DNA from: Candidatus Cetobacterium colombiensis
GTDB lineage: Bacteria; Fusobacteriota; Fusobacteriia; Fusobacteriales; Fusobacteriaceae
NCBI RefSeq assembly: GCF_033962415.1
Contig: NZ_JAVIKH010000004.1
Coordinates: forward strand, 114,163-178,162
Reading direction: 5' to 3'
Length of the DNA stretch: 64,000 nucleotides
Shown here: one piece after another, positions 26,448 through 36,400 of the stretch
Layout: each line of letters begins with the position of its first letter
How positions within the stretch are numbered: the stretch's first letter is position 1
Notes under the pieces: model-generated
Told to the model about the DNA's origin: nothing
Databases searched by the model: none
The model's input: the letters and a program-made list of their open reading frames with translations, nothing else
Translations under genes and position numbers: made by a program

Positions 26448-27959
26448 TTATTCTTCTCTTTTAATAATAACAAATGTTATATCGTCACTTTGTTCACAAC
26501 CATTTTGAAAGTTATTGATTTCAGACAATAATTTTTGTTTGATTTCTTTAGACGAAAGGTGAGAATTTTGAAGTAATACATCTTTAAGTCTATCAATTCC
26601 AAATAATTCTTTATTTTGATTTTCAGCTTCAGTAATACCATCTGTATAATATATAACAATATCACCAATGTTAAGATGTATTTCATCTTGTTTATAGTTA
26701 TAATCATCTAAGAATCCAATGGCAACTCCTTTAACAGAATGAGTTTCAACCTGTTTTGTAGAACTATTATAAACGATTAAAGGATTATGACCTGCATTTG
26801 AGTAAGTGATAGTTTTAGTATCATAACTATATTTACTGTGCATCATTGTGATAAACATATCTTCTGTTATATCTGGATATATAAGCTTATTAAGTTTTTT
26901 AACATTGCAAGAAGGTTCTTCTCCTTGAAGTTCTAGAGTTTTTAAAACAGATCTTCCTAGAGCCATAAGAAACGCTGCAGGGACTCCTTTACCGCTAACA
27001 TCAGCAATAGTTATACTGAAAGTTTTTTCATCTAAAAGTGAATAGTCATAGTAATCTCCACCAATTTCTTTGGCTGGCTCAAAGAATGTAGCGACATCCA
27101 AACCTAAAACTGTTTTAATTTTTTTAGGAATAATTCGTTTTTGTATTCTAGAGGCAACCTCAAGTTCTTGAGACATTCTTTCTTTAATAAGTAAATCAGA
27201 GTATATCTGAGCATTATTTATAGCAATAGCTACCTGTATAGTCAGTGCAGAGATAGTTTCTTCATCACTTTTTATAAGTTTTGATTTGTCTTCGATGATA
27301 AAGATAACACCTAGTTCTTTTCCTTTAACAGTTAGAGGAGAAGCTATTATTTTTTCATCAGGAGCAATTGAAAATCCTTTTAGCATTTCGTTATAAATTT
27401 TCTTATAATCTTTTCTAGTAAATTTAGATAAAATTTCTTCGGGATAACTTAGTTCTCCTTTGAAACGAATTTCACCTTTTATTCTTTTGTTAATTAATCT
27501 TCCATTTTCCCAAAGATAAAGTGAGATTCTTTTAGCACCAGTAAGAACAAAATATGCATCAAGAATTGTAGAGATAATTTTATCTAACTCCATAATAGAT
27601 AGAACAGTTCTTGATAAAGAGTTGATATTTGATAAACTAGCAACTCTTTGTTCAAGGACTTGGTTACTATATTCTAGCTGTTTAGATTTAGTTAAGAGAG
27701 ATTCGTAAGTTACCTCTAATTCTTTTTTATATTCTCTAAGTTCTTCAATAGAGTTATCTAATTCTAAATCTTGTTTTGTAATAGCAGTAGTAGCTCTTTC
27801 GTAATCATTTTTTAAATCTTCTGAAATATCTGTTAAAAACTCTTTGCTAACAAAGCTTTTTAAAATTTTATTTGTTTCTTCAAAGTTTTTCTTCTCTTGT
27901 TTTTTCAGAATCAAAAAGAAAATAAAAAATAATATAATAAAAGAAAAATATGTAATCAA
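26448..27959 (-). CDS. membrane-anchored GAF / SpoIIE-type PP2C serine phosphatase
   Basis: 503 residues, TTG start behind GGGAGG. One N-terminal membrane helix (1-18), a coiled coil (about 30-115, ...YKKELEVTYESLLTKSKQLEYSNQVLEQRV), a GAF-like sensor (about 125-250) and a PP2C_SIG domain (about 295-500). The metal-binding motifs EIGGDYYDY and IADVSGKGVPAAFLMA, GHNPLIVY, YTDGITEAEN and QSDDITFVII are all present, so catalytic activity is expected. Such RsbU-like enzymes usually dephosphorylate an anti-anti-sigma factor, but no STAS or anti-sigma gene is nearby. It is adjacent to the lipoprotein gene with no gap. Confidence 0.9.
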   Translation of the reverse strand: MITYFSFIILFFIFFLILKKQEKKNFEETNKILKSFVSKEFLTDISEDLKNDYERATTAITKQDLELDNSIEELREYKKELEVTYESLLTKSKQLEYSNQVLEQRVASLSNINSLSRTVLSIMELDKIISTILDAYFVLTGAKRISLYLWENGRLINKRIKGEIRFKGELSYPEEILSKFTRKDYKKIYNEMLKGFSIAPDEKIIASPLTVKGKELGVIFIIEDKSKLIKSDEETISALTIQVAIAINNAQIYSDLLIKERMSQELEVASRIQKRIIPKKIKTVLGLDVATFFEPAKEIGGDYYDYSLLDEKTFSITIADVSGKGVPAAFLMALGRSVLKTLELQGEEPSCNVKKLNKLIYPDITEDMFITMMHSKYSYDTKTITYSNAGHNPLIVYNSSTKQVETHSVKGVAIGFLDDYNYKQDEIHLNIGDIVIYYTDGITEAENQNKELFGIDRLKDVLLQNSHLSSKEIKQKLLSEINNFQNGCEQSDDITFVIIKREE

Positions 27960-28892
27960 TTACTTATCCTCCCAAGTAGAAAATTGATTTTCCAAGCTCT
28001 CATGAGAAATTTTTGTTTTCCACTGTTTTCTTTTCCAAGTTAAAAGACTCGATACTTGAGAAGAGTCTTTAGAAGCTGATTTTATTTCATCTAATGAATT
28101 AAGAGCAACTATATTAGATAAAAATTGATAATCTTCATTAGAATGTAGCTCTTTCCCATTTCCCACAAAAATAATAAGATTTTTAGATAAAACTTCAAAA
28201 CCAGAGTCAGTATTTGATTTTAGAAAAAGTACAGGATTTTCAGAAAAATTATTTACATTAAAATTTGGATTTGTTATATACATTGGCGAATTATTTTGCT
28301 TAATAGAAGATTCATATACAAAATTTTTCTTTAATTTATTTAAATTTTCAATTAATGTTTTTCTATCTAGAAGAACTTCTTCCATTAAAAGACTTTTATC
28401 AAGCTCAGTATATAAAAACTCAGGGTTGTACATTTCTGAGTTGTTAGTTAGATGAAGAAGTAAATAATATTGCTTATTTAAAAGTTCTTGTAAGTTTCCA
28501 GCATTAGTTGGAGTAGGAATGTTTAAAGTATTTAAGTATTCAATTTCTTGTGAATTTAAATCTTCCACAACTTTCATTCCAATAACTTCTTTATCAAACC
28601 AACCAGTTGTTAAAAGAGAAGAAAAATCCTTATTCATTTCCTTTGAAATAAGTAGATTAATTTTATTTTTTTGATTCTCATTTAATTGAGATATATTTTT
28701 GTTAAATTCATTGTAAAAAGATATTTTTTTTGAATAAGTATTAGGATAAGGTAAAGATATTATTTTGAAATCATATTTACCTTGTGGGATAGCGTTTTGA
28801 AATACAATATTTTGACTTTGGTCCTTTCTATTTGAAAATTCAGAACATCCAACAAGGGTAATTAAAGAAAAAAGTAAAATAATTTTTTTCAT
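27960..28892 (-). CDS. putative lipoprotein of unknown function
   Basis: 310 residues. The signal sequence ends in lipobox LVGC with Cys16 as the lipidation site. The rest is mixed helix/strand with Asn/Ser-rich stretches and no recognised domain. It is placed directly upstream of the SpoIIE-type phosphatase (stop and start adjacent), so the pair could form an envelope-sensing unit (inference). It lies 4 bp downstream of uvrC and is probably in the same transcript. Confidence 0.65.
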   Translation of the reverse strand: MKKIILLFSLITLVGCSEFSNRKDQSQNIVFQNAIPQGKYDFKIISLPYPNTYSKKISFYNEFNKNISQLNENQKNKINLLISKEMNKDFSSLLTTGWFDKEVIGMKVVEDLNSQEIEYLNTLNIPTPTNAGNLQELLNKQYYLLLHLTNNSEMYNPEFLYTELDKSLLMEEVLLDRKTLIENLNKLKKNFVYESSIKQNNSPMYITNPNFNVNNFSENPVLFLKSNTDSGFEVLSKNLIIFVGNGKELHSNEDYQFLSNIVALNSLDEIKSASKDSSQVSSLLTWKRKQWKTKISHESLENQFSTWEDK

Positions 28893-28896
28893 AATA

Positions 28897-30666
28897 TTAA
28901 ATCATCTCCTTTATTTTTAAAGCTAAGTTTTTAGGAAGAATTTCTTCTAATTCTTCTAAGGTAGCGTTTTTAATTTTTTTTGTAGATCCAAAATGCTTTA
29001 AAAGCATTTCTCTTCTTTTCACTCCTATACCAGGAATATTATCTAGCTCACTAGAGATAATTCTTTTGCTTCGAAGAACTCTATGGTAGGTAACTCCAAA
29101 TCGATGAGCTTCATCTCTAACTCTTTGAAGAATTTTTAAAGCTTCGTCTCCTTTGGAAAAGGTATAAGGTATATTTTCTCCATATTTGTAAATTTCCTCT
29201 TCTTTTTTAGCAATACTAAGTAACTCAGAAATTCCATCTTTTCCTAAATCCTTTAGAATTTCTCCAACAGCATTAATTTGCCCAAGACCACCGTCAATTA
29301 AAATGGCATCTGGAAATTCATCAAGAGGAAGTTTATTATATCTTCTTTCAATAACTTCTTTCATCATTTGAAAATCATTAGGAGTATCAATTGTATTTAT
29401 TTTATATTTTCGATAGAATTTTTTTGCTTTTTTTCCCTCTATAGAAACACTCATAGAGGCAACAGCATCCTTTCCCTGAATATTAGATATATCGAAACAC
29501 TCAATTTTAAAGGGAAAACGTTTTAAATTAAGTTTTATATATAAATCATTTAGACCTTTTTCAACAATTGATTTTCTATTATAAAAATTTTCAATATCTT
29601 TTTTTAAGTTTAATATTCCCATGTCTAAAAGTTCTTTTCTACGAGATTTTATTTTAGGAAAAAAGAAAGAAATTTTTCGATTAAATAGAGATTGGAATAA
29701 AGAATCTATTTTATTATGAAAATTTTCTAAGTTTTCACTAAAGATAATATTTTTAGGAATAGGATATTTAGAATAATAAATCATTAAAATTTGCTCTAAA
29801 ATGTCATCATAAAAAGCATTTTCTAGGTTGATATTGTGGAAATTTTTTCCAATAACTTTTCCATTTCTAATGTTTAAAACACATAAAAAGATTCTTTGAT
29901 TTTGTAGTTCAAATGTAAAAATATCTTCATCAATTGCTGAACTAGCCTCACTTATTTGTTTTTGAATATTTGTTTCAATCTCTTTTTTTTGTTCTCTTAA
30001 AAAAATTGCTTTTTCAAACTCCATATTTTCAGCTGCAGCAAGCATACTGTACTCTAGTTTTTCTAAAATTGTTTTAGTATTTCCTTTTAGAATCTCTTTA
30101 GCATCTTTAATATTTTCTAAATATTGAGAAGAAATATTTTTATTAATGCAAGGAGCACTACAAAGTTTCATATAAAACTTTAAACAAGGTCGAGGATAAG
30201 CAATTTTCATGTCTCGATTACAATCTCTAATTTGATAAAGTTTGGAAAGTGTTTTTTTTAAGTTCCAGGCTCCGTAAGGAAAGGGACCGAAATATTCTCC
30301 TAAATTTAAATTTAATTTTTTAGTAGTTCGAATTATATTAATTTTAGGAAATAATTCATTTGTTATCAAAATATAAGGATAAGTTTTTTCATCTTTTAAG
30401 CTTATATTGTATTTGGGAGAATATTTTTTAATTAAATTATTCTCTAAAATAAGAGCATCAATTTCACTGTTACATATTATAAAATCTAAATCATCAATAT
30501 GTTTTACTAATTCTTTAGTTTTTTCATTTTGATGCTCTCTATTAAAATATGAAGAAACTCTCTTGGAAAGATTTTTAGCTTTACCAACATATATTACTTT
30601 GGTATTGCTTTTCATCAAATAAACTCCAGGATTTTCTGGAATTTCTTTGTTAAAGATAGTTATCAT
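28897..30666 (-). CDS. uvrC: excinuclease ABC subunit C
   Basis: 589 residues, full length. N-terminal GIY-YIG nuclease (PGVYLMKSNTKVIYVGKAKNLSKRVSSYF), a Cys cluster CNRDMKIAYPRPCLKFYMKLCSAPC, a UVR motif near 200-235 (LEYSMLAAAENMEFEKAIFLRE), the UvrC RNase H-like nuclease (ECFDISNIQGKDAVASMSV; DAILIDGGLGQINA; RVRDEAHRFGVTYHR) and C-terminal helix-hairpin-helix (LDNIPGIGVKRREMLLKHFGS). It makes both incisions in nucleotide excision repair with UvrA/UvrB. It sits 6 bp after rapZ. Confidence 0.96.
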   Translation of the reverse strand: MITIFNKEIPENPGVYLMKSNTKVIYVGKAKNLSKRVSSYFNREHQNEKTKELVKHIDDLDFIICNSEIDALILENNLIKKYSPKYNISLKDEKTYPYILITNELFPKINIIRTTKKLNLNLGEYFGPFPYGAWNLKKTLSKLYQIRDCNRDMKIAYPRPCLKFYMKLCSAPCINKNISSQYLENIKDAKEILKGNTKTILEKLEYSMLAAAENMEFEKAIFLREQKKEIETNIQKQISEASSAIDEDIFTFELQNQRIFLCVLNIRNGKVIGKNFHNINLENAFYDDILEQILMIYYSKYPIPKNIIFSENLENFHNKIDSLFQSLFNRKISFFFPKIKSRRKELLDMGILNLKKDIENFYNRKSIVEKGLNDLYIKLNLKRFPFKIECFDISNIQGKDAVASMSVSIEGKKAKKFYRKYKINTIDTPNDFQMMKEVIERRYNKLPLDEFPDAILIDGGLGQINAVGEILKDLGKDGISELLSIAKKEEEIYKYGENIPYTFSKGDEALKILQRVRDEAHRFGVTYHRVLRSKRIISSELDNIPGIGVKRREMLLKHFGSTKKIKNATLEELEEILPKNLALKIKEMI

Positions 30667-30672
30667 GATATA

Positions 30673-31542
30673 TTACCAATTTCCTCTCTCATTTTCTCTA
30701 TGAACAGAATAGATGTTAACTTCATTTATATTTTTTAAATCTTTTTCAAGTTTTCTAACAAAAGATACAGAACGATGTTTACCGCCACTACATCCAATTC
30801 CAATTGTGAGATGTCTTTTTTCATCTTTTATATATCCTGGAATTAAGAATAAAATCAAATCTAAAATTTTACTATAAAGAGCTTGAGATGAATCGAAGCT
30901 CATAACATAATCATAAACGTCGTTATCTAAACCTGTTTTTTCACGAAGCTCTTCAATATAGTAAGGATTAGGTAGTGTTCTAACATCAAATATCATATCG
31001 GCATCAATAGGAACACCGTGCTTGAAACCAAAAGATTGAAGGTGAATATTAAGAAGAATATTTTTTGAAAAAGAAGTTACAGCAACTTCAATTTTTCTTG
31101 AAAGCTCTTTAGAGTTCAAAAAGCTAGTGTCTATTATTAAATTAGCTTTATCTTTGATATCTCCCATAAGAAACATCTCATCTTCGATACTTTGTAGTAA
31201 AGTGTCTTTAGTTAGAGGATGTTTTCTTCTTGTTAAATTATATCGATTTAAAATAGCTTGGGTAGATGCTTCTAAGAATATTATTTTATAATCTATATTT
31301 AAGTTATCAATTTCATTAAAAAAAGTGTTGAAATCATTGGCGTTGATTATTGTACGAATATCTAAACCTAAAGCAATTTTTTTTACACCTTTTTCCTTAT
31401 TTGTATTTTTTAAATCTTTTAAAATTGCGCCAGCAAATCTAAAAGGAATGTTGTCCATAGTAAAAAATCCTAAATCTTCTAAAGTTTTTAATCCCGTTGA
31501 TTTTCCAGAGCCACTAAGTCCAGTTAAAATAATTAACTCCAT
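30673..31542 (-). CDS. rapZ: RapZ/YvcJ family nucleotide-binding protein
   Basis: 289 residues from ATG 31542, 8 bp after GGAGG; the TTG 15 bases earlier would absorb that site. P-loop GLSGSGKST at about residue 6, then TMDNIPF, the Walker B-like KIIFLEAS, the SRKIEV region, and the C-terminal block GFKHGVPIDADMIFDVRTLPNPYYIEELREKTGLD and IGIGCSGGKHRSV. The family hydrolyses GTP/ATP; in E. coli it controls GlmZ/glmS, while in Gram-positives it sits near whiA/yvcK. Function here is inferred from the family only. Confidence 0.93.
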   Translation of the reverse strand: MELIILTGLSGSGKSTGLKTLEDLGFFTMDNIPFRFAGAILKDLKNTNKEKGVKKIALGLDIRTIINANDFNTFFNEIDNLNIDYKIIFLEASTQAILNRYNLTRRKHPLTKDTLLQSIEDEMFLMGDIKDKANLIIDTSFLNSKELSRKIEVAVTSFSKNILLNIHLQSFGFKHGVPIDADMIFDVRTLPNPYYIEELREKTGLDNDVYDYVMSFDSSQALYSKILDLILFLIPGYIKDEKRHLTIGIGCSGGKHRSVSFVRKLEKDLKNINEVNIYSVHRENERGNW

Positions 31543-31608
31543 TATATATTCCTCCAAATATGTTTTATTTTATTATACAATAATAAAATCTAAAATTATA
31601 TAAAAAAA

Positions 31609-31638
31609 TGAAAAATGGACAGGAGAAAACCTATCCAT
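31609..31638 (-). terminator. terminator of grdX-like gene
   Basis: On the reverse strand ATGGATAGG pairs with CCTGTCCAT (one G-T), with a 6-nt loop and a T run after it. It lies 10 bp after the stop codon. Confidence 0.8.
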
Positions 31639-31648
31639 AAATGAGTTT

Positions 31649-32032
31649 TTATAAAAGATTTATTTTAGAAATACTGTCTCTAATTAAATTTAAATCTACA
31701 AATCTAAATTCCTCTAAATATCTTTCGTTATGATTCTCTTTCGGAGTGAAATTAACTTTTTTAATAATGTCTAAAACACCTAGAATTATTTTAATTGAAT
31801 GTGAGTTATCATCAATTTGGTTATCTGTAATTAAAATAGATTTGAAAGGGTTATCTTGATTTTCTAAGTTATATAAAATTGGATCACTTAAAAGTCGATG
31901 TCCTTCTAAACACTTTTCTTCTATAAATTTTAAAACCCCTTCGATATTTTGATTTTGTAGGTAGATTACATTGTCAGTTTCTTTAAAGAAATTGTAAACT
32001 TTGTTATTATTAGTAACAATCTTATAATCCAT
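31649..32032 (-). CDS. grdX: GrdX-like protein
   Basis: 127 residues from ATG 32032, 5 bp after AGGAGG; the longer open frame upstream crosses the promoter. YKIVTNNNKV, YLQNQNIEGVLKFIEEKCLEGHRLLSDPIL and NPFKSILITD match the pattern of GrdX, a small protein first seen with glycine/sarcosine/betaine reductase genes (GH(R/K)LL-hydrophobic-P followed by P(F/Y)KSILI). Biochemical function is unknown. It stands alone here between rapZ and the pyrimidine carA leader, with its own promoter over a perfect palindrome and its own terminator. Confidence 0.72.
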   Translation of the reverse strand: MDYKIVTNNNKVYNFFKETDNVIYLQNQNIEGVLKFIEEKCLEGHRLLSDPILYNLENQDNPFKSILITDNQIDDNSHSIKIILGVLDIIKKVNFTPKENHNERYLEEFRFVDLNLIRDSISKINLL

Positions 32033-32072
32033 AAAAACCTCCTGTTTTCTTTGTATAGATTTTTCAGTAGTA

Positions 32073-32101
32073 ATATTACAACGTAAATTGTAATATATCA
32101 A
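32073..32101 (-). promoter_or_regulatory. grdX promoter overlapped by perfect 9-bp inverted repeat (probable operator)
   Basis: On the reverse strand: TTGATA (32101-32096), a 17-bp spacer, TAATAT (32078-32073). The interval from 32073 to 32096 is ATATTACAA, 6 bp, TTGTAATAT, a perfect inverted repeat that fills the spacer and covers the -10 hexamer. A dimeric repressor bound here would block RNA polymerase. The regulator is not identified. Confidence 0.75.
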
Positions 32102-32118
32102 GAGTAAAAAAATAAAAA

Positions 32119-32147
32119 TTGACAAGTTTTTAAAATTAGTATATACT
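32119..32147 (+). promoter_or_regulatory. promoter of the carA leader
   Basis: TTGACA (32119-32124), a 17-bp spacer, TATACT (32142-32147). The same -10 hexamer is used at the pyrB leader, and both have AGAGC near the expected start. Confidence 0.88.
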
Positions 32148-32179
32148 TTTTCTCAGAGCAAAAAAAAGGAGGATGAAAT

Positions 32180-32362
32180 ATGGTTTTAAAAAATGTCACA
32201 AAAGTTAAGAAAAAGAAAAAAAACTATTTGTCGTTTTTAAATTTATTTATTTCATTTTTCACTAATTTATTTATATTTTTTAATTTTTTAGTTTTTAATT
32301 TTAATATTTATATAGACAAGGAATATGATTTTCATATTCCTTTTTTTATGGAAAAAATTTAG
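32180..32362 (+). CDS. carA leader peptide (U-rich, Phe-rich)
   Basis: 60 codons with a strong AAGGAGG site. The peptide starts MVLKNVTKVKKKKKNY and then becomes almost only Phe, Leu, Ile and Asn (FLNLFISFFTNLFIFFNF), that is, a long U-rich RNA. The reading frame runs through the terminator hairpin at 32318-32342, and its TAG (32360-32362) overlaps the first bases of the carA ribosome site. Composition and placement fit a regulatory leader rather than a functional protein, like pyrL of E. coli pyrBI. Low UTP would slow polymerase in the U-rich stretch, let the ribosome catch up and open the hairpin (inference). Confidence 0.8.
   Translation: MVLKNVTKVKKKKKNYLSFLNLFISFFTNLFIFFNFLVFNFNIYIDKEYDFHIPFFMEKI
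32318..32347 (+). terminator. attenuator upstream of carA
   Basis: AAGGAATATG (32318-32327) pairs with CATATTCCTT (32333-32342), with a 5-nt loop and then T7. It lies 24 bp before carA, inside the leader ORF, so transcription of carAB must pass it. Confidence 0.88.
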
Positions 32363-32371
32363 GAGGTTTAA

Positions 32372-33424
32372 ATGAAGGGGAAGTTAATTCTTGAGAACGG
32401 AATGAGTTTTGATGGAAAAATTTTTGGAGAATTAGGGGAAAGTGTCGGAGAACTTGTATTTAATACAGGAATGACAGGATACCAAGAGTTACTTACAGAT
32501 CCATCATATTATGGGCAAATTGTTGTAATGACTTATCCAATGGTTGGAAATTATGGTATAAACTTAGAAGATATGGAATCAGATGGGATAAAGTTAAAAG
32601 GATTTATAATAAAAGAAGATGCTAAACTTCCAAATAATTTTAGATGTGAAATGACATTAGATGGATTCTTAAGACAGTATAATGTTGTTGGATTTAAAGG
32701 GGTAGATACAAGACATTTAACAAAAATAATTAGAGAACAAGGTGCAATGAAGGCATTAATAACTTCAAAAGATTTAACTCAAAAAGAGATAGATAAGCAT
32801 TTTGCAAAATTTAATAATAGTGATGCAGTAGAAAAAGTGAGTACAAAAAAAGTATATGAGATTCCAGGACCTGGTAAGAGAATTGGAGTAATTGATTTTG
32901 GGGTAAAGAAAAATATATTAAGATCTTTTGAGAAAAGAGGAGTACATCAAATAGTGTTCCCTTGGAATGTAACAGCAGAAGAGTTACTGTCTCATGATTT
33001 AGATGCAGTGTTTTTATCAAATGGACCAGGGGATCCGGCAGAGTTAACAGGGGTTATTAACGAAATAAAAAAATTAGTGGGGAAACTACCAATAGTTGGT
33101 ATTTGTTTAGGACACCAGTTATTAGCATGGGCTCTAGGTGGAACAACGAAAAAATTAAAATATGGACATAGAGGATGTAACCATCCAGTTAAAGATTTAG
33201 AAAAAAATAGAATTTTTATAACTTCTCAAAATCATGGATATGTAGTGGATAAAGTTCCTGATTCAATGAAAGTTACACATATAAACTTAAACGATAATTC
33301 TATAGAGGGAATGAGAAGTGAAGAGCACAGAATTTTATGTGTTCAATACCATCCTGAAGCATGGCCAGGTCCAGCAGATTCAGAATACTTATTTGATGAT
33401 TTTTTAAAAGTAATAGAGGGATAA
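32372..33424 (+). CDS. carA: carbamoyl phosphate synthase small (glutaminase) subunit
   Basis: 350 residues, AGGAGG ribosome site shared with the end of the leader ORF. The N-terminal CPSase small-chain domain (GKLILENGMSFDGKIFGE; FNTGMTGYQE; TYPMVGNYGIN) is followed by a class I glutamine amidotransferase domain: oxyanion FLSNGPGDP, nucleophile Cys in IVGICLGHQLLAWALGG, and the His/Glu pair in CVQYHPEAWPGP. It releases ammonia from glutamine for CarB. First structural gene after the attenuator. Confidence 0.97.
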   Translation: MKGKLILENGMSFDGKIFGELGESVGELVFNTGMTGYQELLTDPSYYGQIVVMTYPMVGNYGINLEDMESDGIKLKGFIIKEDAKLPNNFRCEMTLDGFLRQYNVVGFKGVDTRHLTKIIREQGAMKALITSKDLTQKEIDKHFAKFNNSDAVEKVSTKKVYEIPGPGKRIGVIDFGVKKNILRSFEKRGVHQIVFPWNVTAEELLSHDLDAVFLSNGPGDPAELTGVINEIKKLVGKLPIVGICLGHQLLAWALGGTTKKLKYGHRGCNHPVKDLEKNRIFITSQNHGYVVDKVPDSMKVTHINLNDNSIEGMRSEEHRILCVQYHPEAWPGPADSEYLFDDFLKVIEG

Positions 33425-33466
33425 TTTTTGAGGTTAATTTAAGTAGAGTTTTTAGGAGGCGTATAA

Positions 33467-36400
33467 ATGTTAGATAAATCGATAAAAAAGACACTGGTAA
33501 TAGGTTCGGGACCAATTATAATAGGACAAGCTGCAGAATTTGATTATTCTGGAACTCAAGCTTGTGAAACATTAAAAAAAGAGGGAATTGAAGTTGTATT
33601 AATAAATTCTAACCCAGCAACAATAATGACAGATAAAGCAGTAGCTGATAAAATATATATAGAGCCTATAACAGCAGAGTTTGTTGAAAAGGTTATCGCA
33701 AAAGAAAGACCGGACTCGATTTTAGCAGGAATGGGTGGACAAACAGCATTAAATATGGCTGTTGAATTAAACGATAAAGGTATACTTGAAAAGTATAATG
33801 TAAGAGTTATAGGAACATCTATCGAATCGATAAAAAGAGGAGAAGATAGAGAGTTATTCAGAGAAGCTATGGATAAAATAGGAGAGCCAGTAATAGAAAG
33901 TAAAATTGTTGAAAGCTTAGATGATGGATTTAGAGTGGCTAAAGAGATTGGATATCCAGTAGTAGTAAGACCAGCTTATACTCTAGGAGGAACTGGAGGG
34001 GGAATTGCAGATAACCCTCAAGAGCTAGAAGATATTTTATTAAAGGGATTAAAATTATCAAGAGTTGGACAAGTTTTAATTGAGAAATCAATTTTAGGTT
34101 GGAAAGAGGTTGAGTACGAGGTAATCAGAGATAAAGATGGAAACTGTATTACTGTATGTAACATGGAAAATATAGACCCAGTTGGAATCCACACTGGAGA
34201 TTCAATAGTTGTTGCACCTTCTCAAACTTTATCAGATAGAGAATATCAAATGCTTAGAACATCAGCATTAAAAATAATAAATGAAATTGGAGTAGTTGGA
34301 GGATGTAACGTTCAGTTTGCTCTACACCCAAAATCATTTGAATATGCAATTATAGAGATTAATCCAAGAGTTTCAAGGTCATCTGCATTAGCTTCTAAAG
34401 CTACAGGTTATCCAATAGCAAGAGTTGCTACAAGATTATCTTTAGGATATACATTGGATGAAGTTATAAACGAAGTAACAGGAAAAACATTTGCTTGTTT
34501 TGAACCAGCATTAGATTATATAGTAGTAAAAATCCCTAAGTGGCCATTTGATAAATTTAAAAAGGCAAATAAGAGATTAGGAACAAAAATGATGGCAACA
34601 GGAGAAGTTATGGCTATAGGAAATAACTTTGAAGCAGCATTTTTAAAGGGATTAAGATCTCTAGAGATTGGAAGATATAACTTAGAGCATCCAGTTGTTG
34701 AGAAAATGTCTATGGAAGAGTTAAAAGAAATAGTTGTAAGACCTGATGATGAAAGAATTTTCGTTGTTGCTGAAATGTTAAGAAGAGGATATGTAAAAGA
34801 AAGATTACAAAAGCTAACAGGAATAGATAAGTTCTTCATGGAAAAATTAGAGTGGTTAGTGAAGCAAGAAGAGTTAATGAAAAAGATGAAGCTTAAAGAT
34901 TTAGATGAAAAATTCTTAAAAAATGTAAAGAAAAAAGGATTCTCAGATAAAGGAATCGCACAATTATTAAATGTAACAGAGCAAGATATAGCTAGAAAAA
35001 GAAGAGATTATGGAATAAAGCCTGTTTATAAAATGGTTGATACTTGTGCAGGAGAGTTCGCTGCAGATTCATCATATTTTTATTCAACTTATGATCAATT
35101 TGATGAGGTAGAAGTAACTGATAAGAAAAAAGTAATCGTAATTGGATCTGGTCCAATAAGAATAGGACAAGGTATAGAATTTGATTATTGTACAGTACAT
35201 TCTATAAAAACTTTAAGAAATATGGGAATTGAAAGTATTATTATAAATAATAACCCAGAAACTGTATCAACAGATTTCTCAACAGCAGATAGACTTTATT
35301 TTGAGCCTTTAGTAACGGAAGATGTTATGAACATAATAGATAAAGAAAAACCAGCTGGAGTAATAATTCAATTTGGAGGTCAAACTGCTATAAAACTAGC
35401 TAATGATTTAAGAGATAGAGGAGTTACAATACTTGGAACATCTGCAGAAATGGTTGATGCAGCTGAAGATAGAGAAAAATTTGAAGATATAATGGAAAAA
35501 TTAGATATAAAAAGACCAAAAGGAAGAGCTGTTTGGGAGGTTGAAGCTGGTAAGAAAATAGCAGCAGAAGTTCAATATCCAGTATTAGTAAGACCTTCGT
35601 ATGTTTTAGGTGGACAAGGTATGGAAATTTGTCATGATGAATATAACCTTGTTAATTATTTAAAAGCTTCATTTGAAAGAGATCCAGAAAATCCTGTTTT
35701 AATAGATAAGTATTTAAATGGTATTGAAGTTGAGGTAGATGCTATATGTGATGGAGAAGATATACTTATACCTGGAGTTATGGAGCACTTAGAAAGAGCA
35801 GGAATTCACTCAGGAGATTCAATAACTATATATCCTCCTCAAAATTTATATGAGGGAACAGAGAAAAAAATAGAAGAAATAACTAGAAAGATAGCAAAAG
35901 AATTAAAAATAAAAGGAATGATGAATATTCAATTTATAGCTTATGAAAATGAGTTATATGTAATAGAGGTAAATCCAAGATCATCAAGAACAGTTCCTTA
36001 TATAGCAAAAATATCAGGTGTACCAGTAATTGATATTGCAACAAAAGTTATAATGGGAGAAAAGCTTCAAAATTTAGGATTTGGAACAGGGATTTATAAA
36101 AAACCATCTGTAGTTGCTGTAAAAGTACCTGTATTCTCAACAGAAAAATTATCAGGAGTAGAAGTTTCTTTAGGACCTGAAATGAAATCTACAGGAGAAG
36201 TTTTAGGAGTAGGGCATACAGCTGATGAAGCTATATTCAAAGGTCTTTTAGGAGGAGGAAGAGTTCAAAACGTAAGAAATAGAAAAATTCTTCTAACAAT
36301 AAGAGATAAAGATAAAGATGAGTTTTTACCAGTGGCAAAGTCTTTAAAGAATTTAGGATGTGAGTTATTTGCAACTGAAGGAACTCAGAAGTACTTAGCA

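Noticed and set aside
32180..32362. Carrying the Phe-rich ORF as a functional membrane protein
   Set aside because: Overlap with the terminator and the carA ribosome site and extreme U-rich codons fit a regulatory leader better.
32811..33020. Reverse ORF within carA
   Set aside because: Fully inside a conserved enzyme gene with no start signal.
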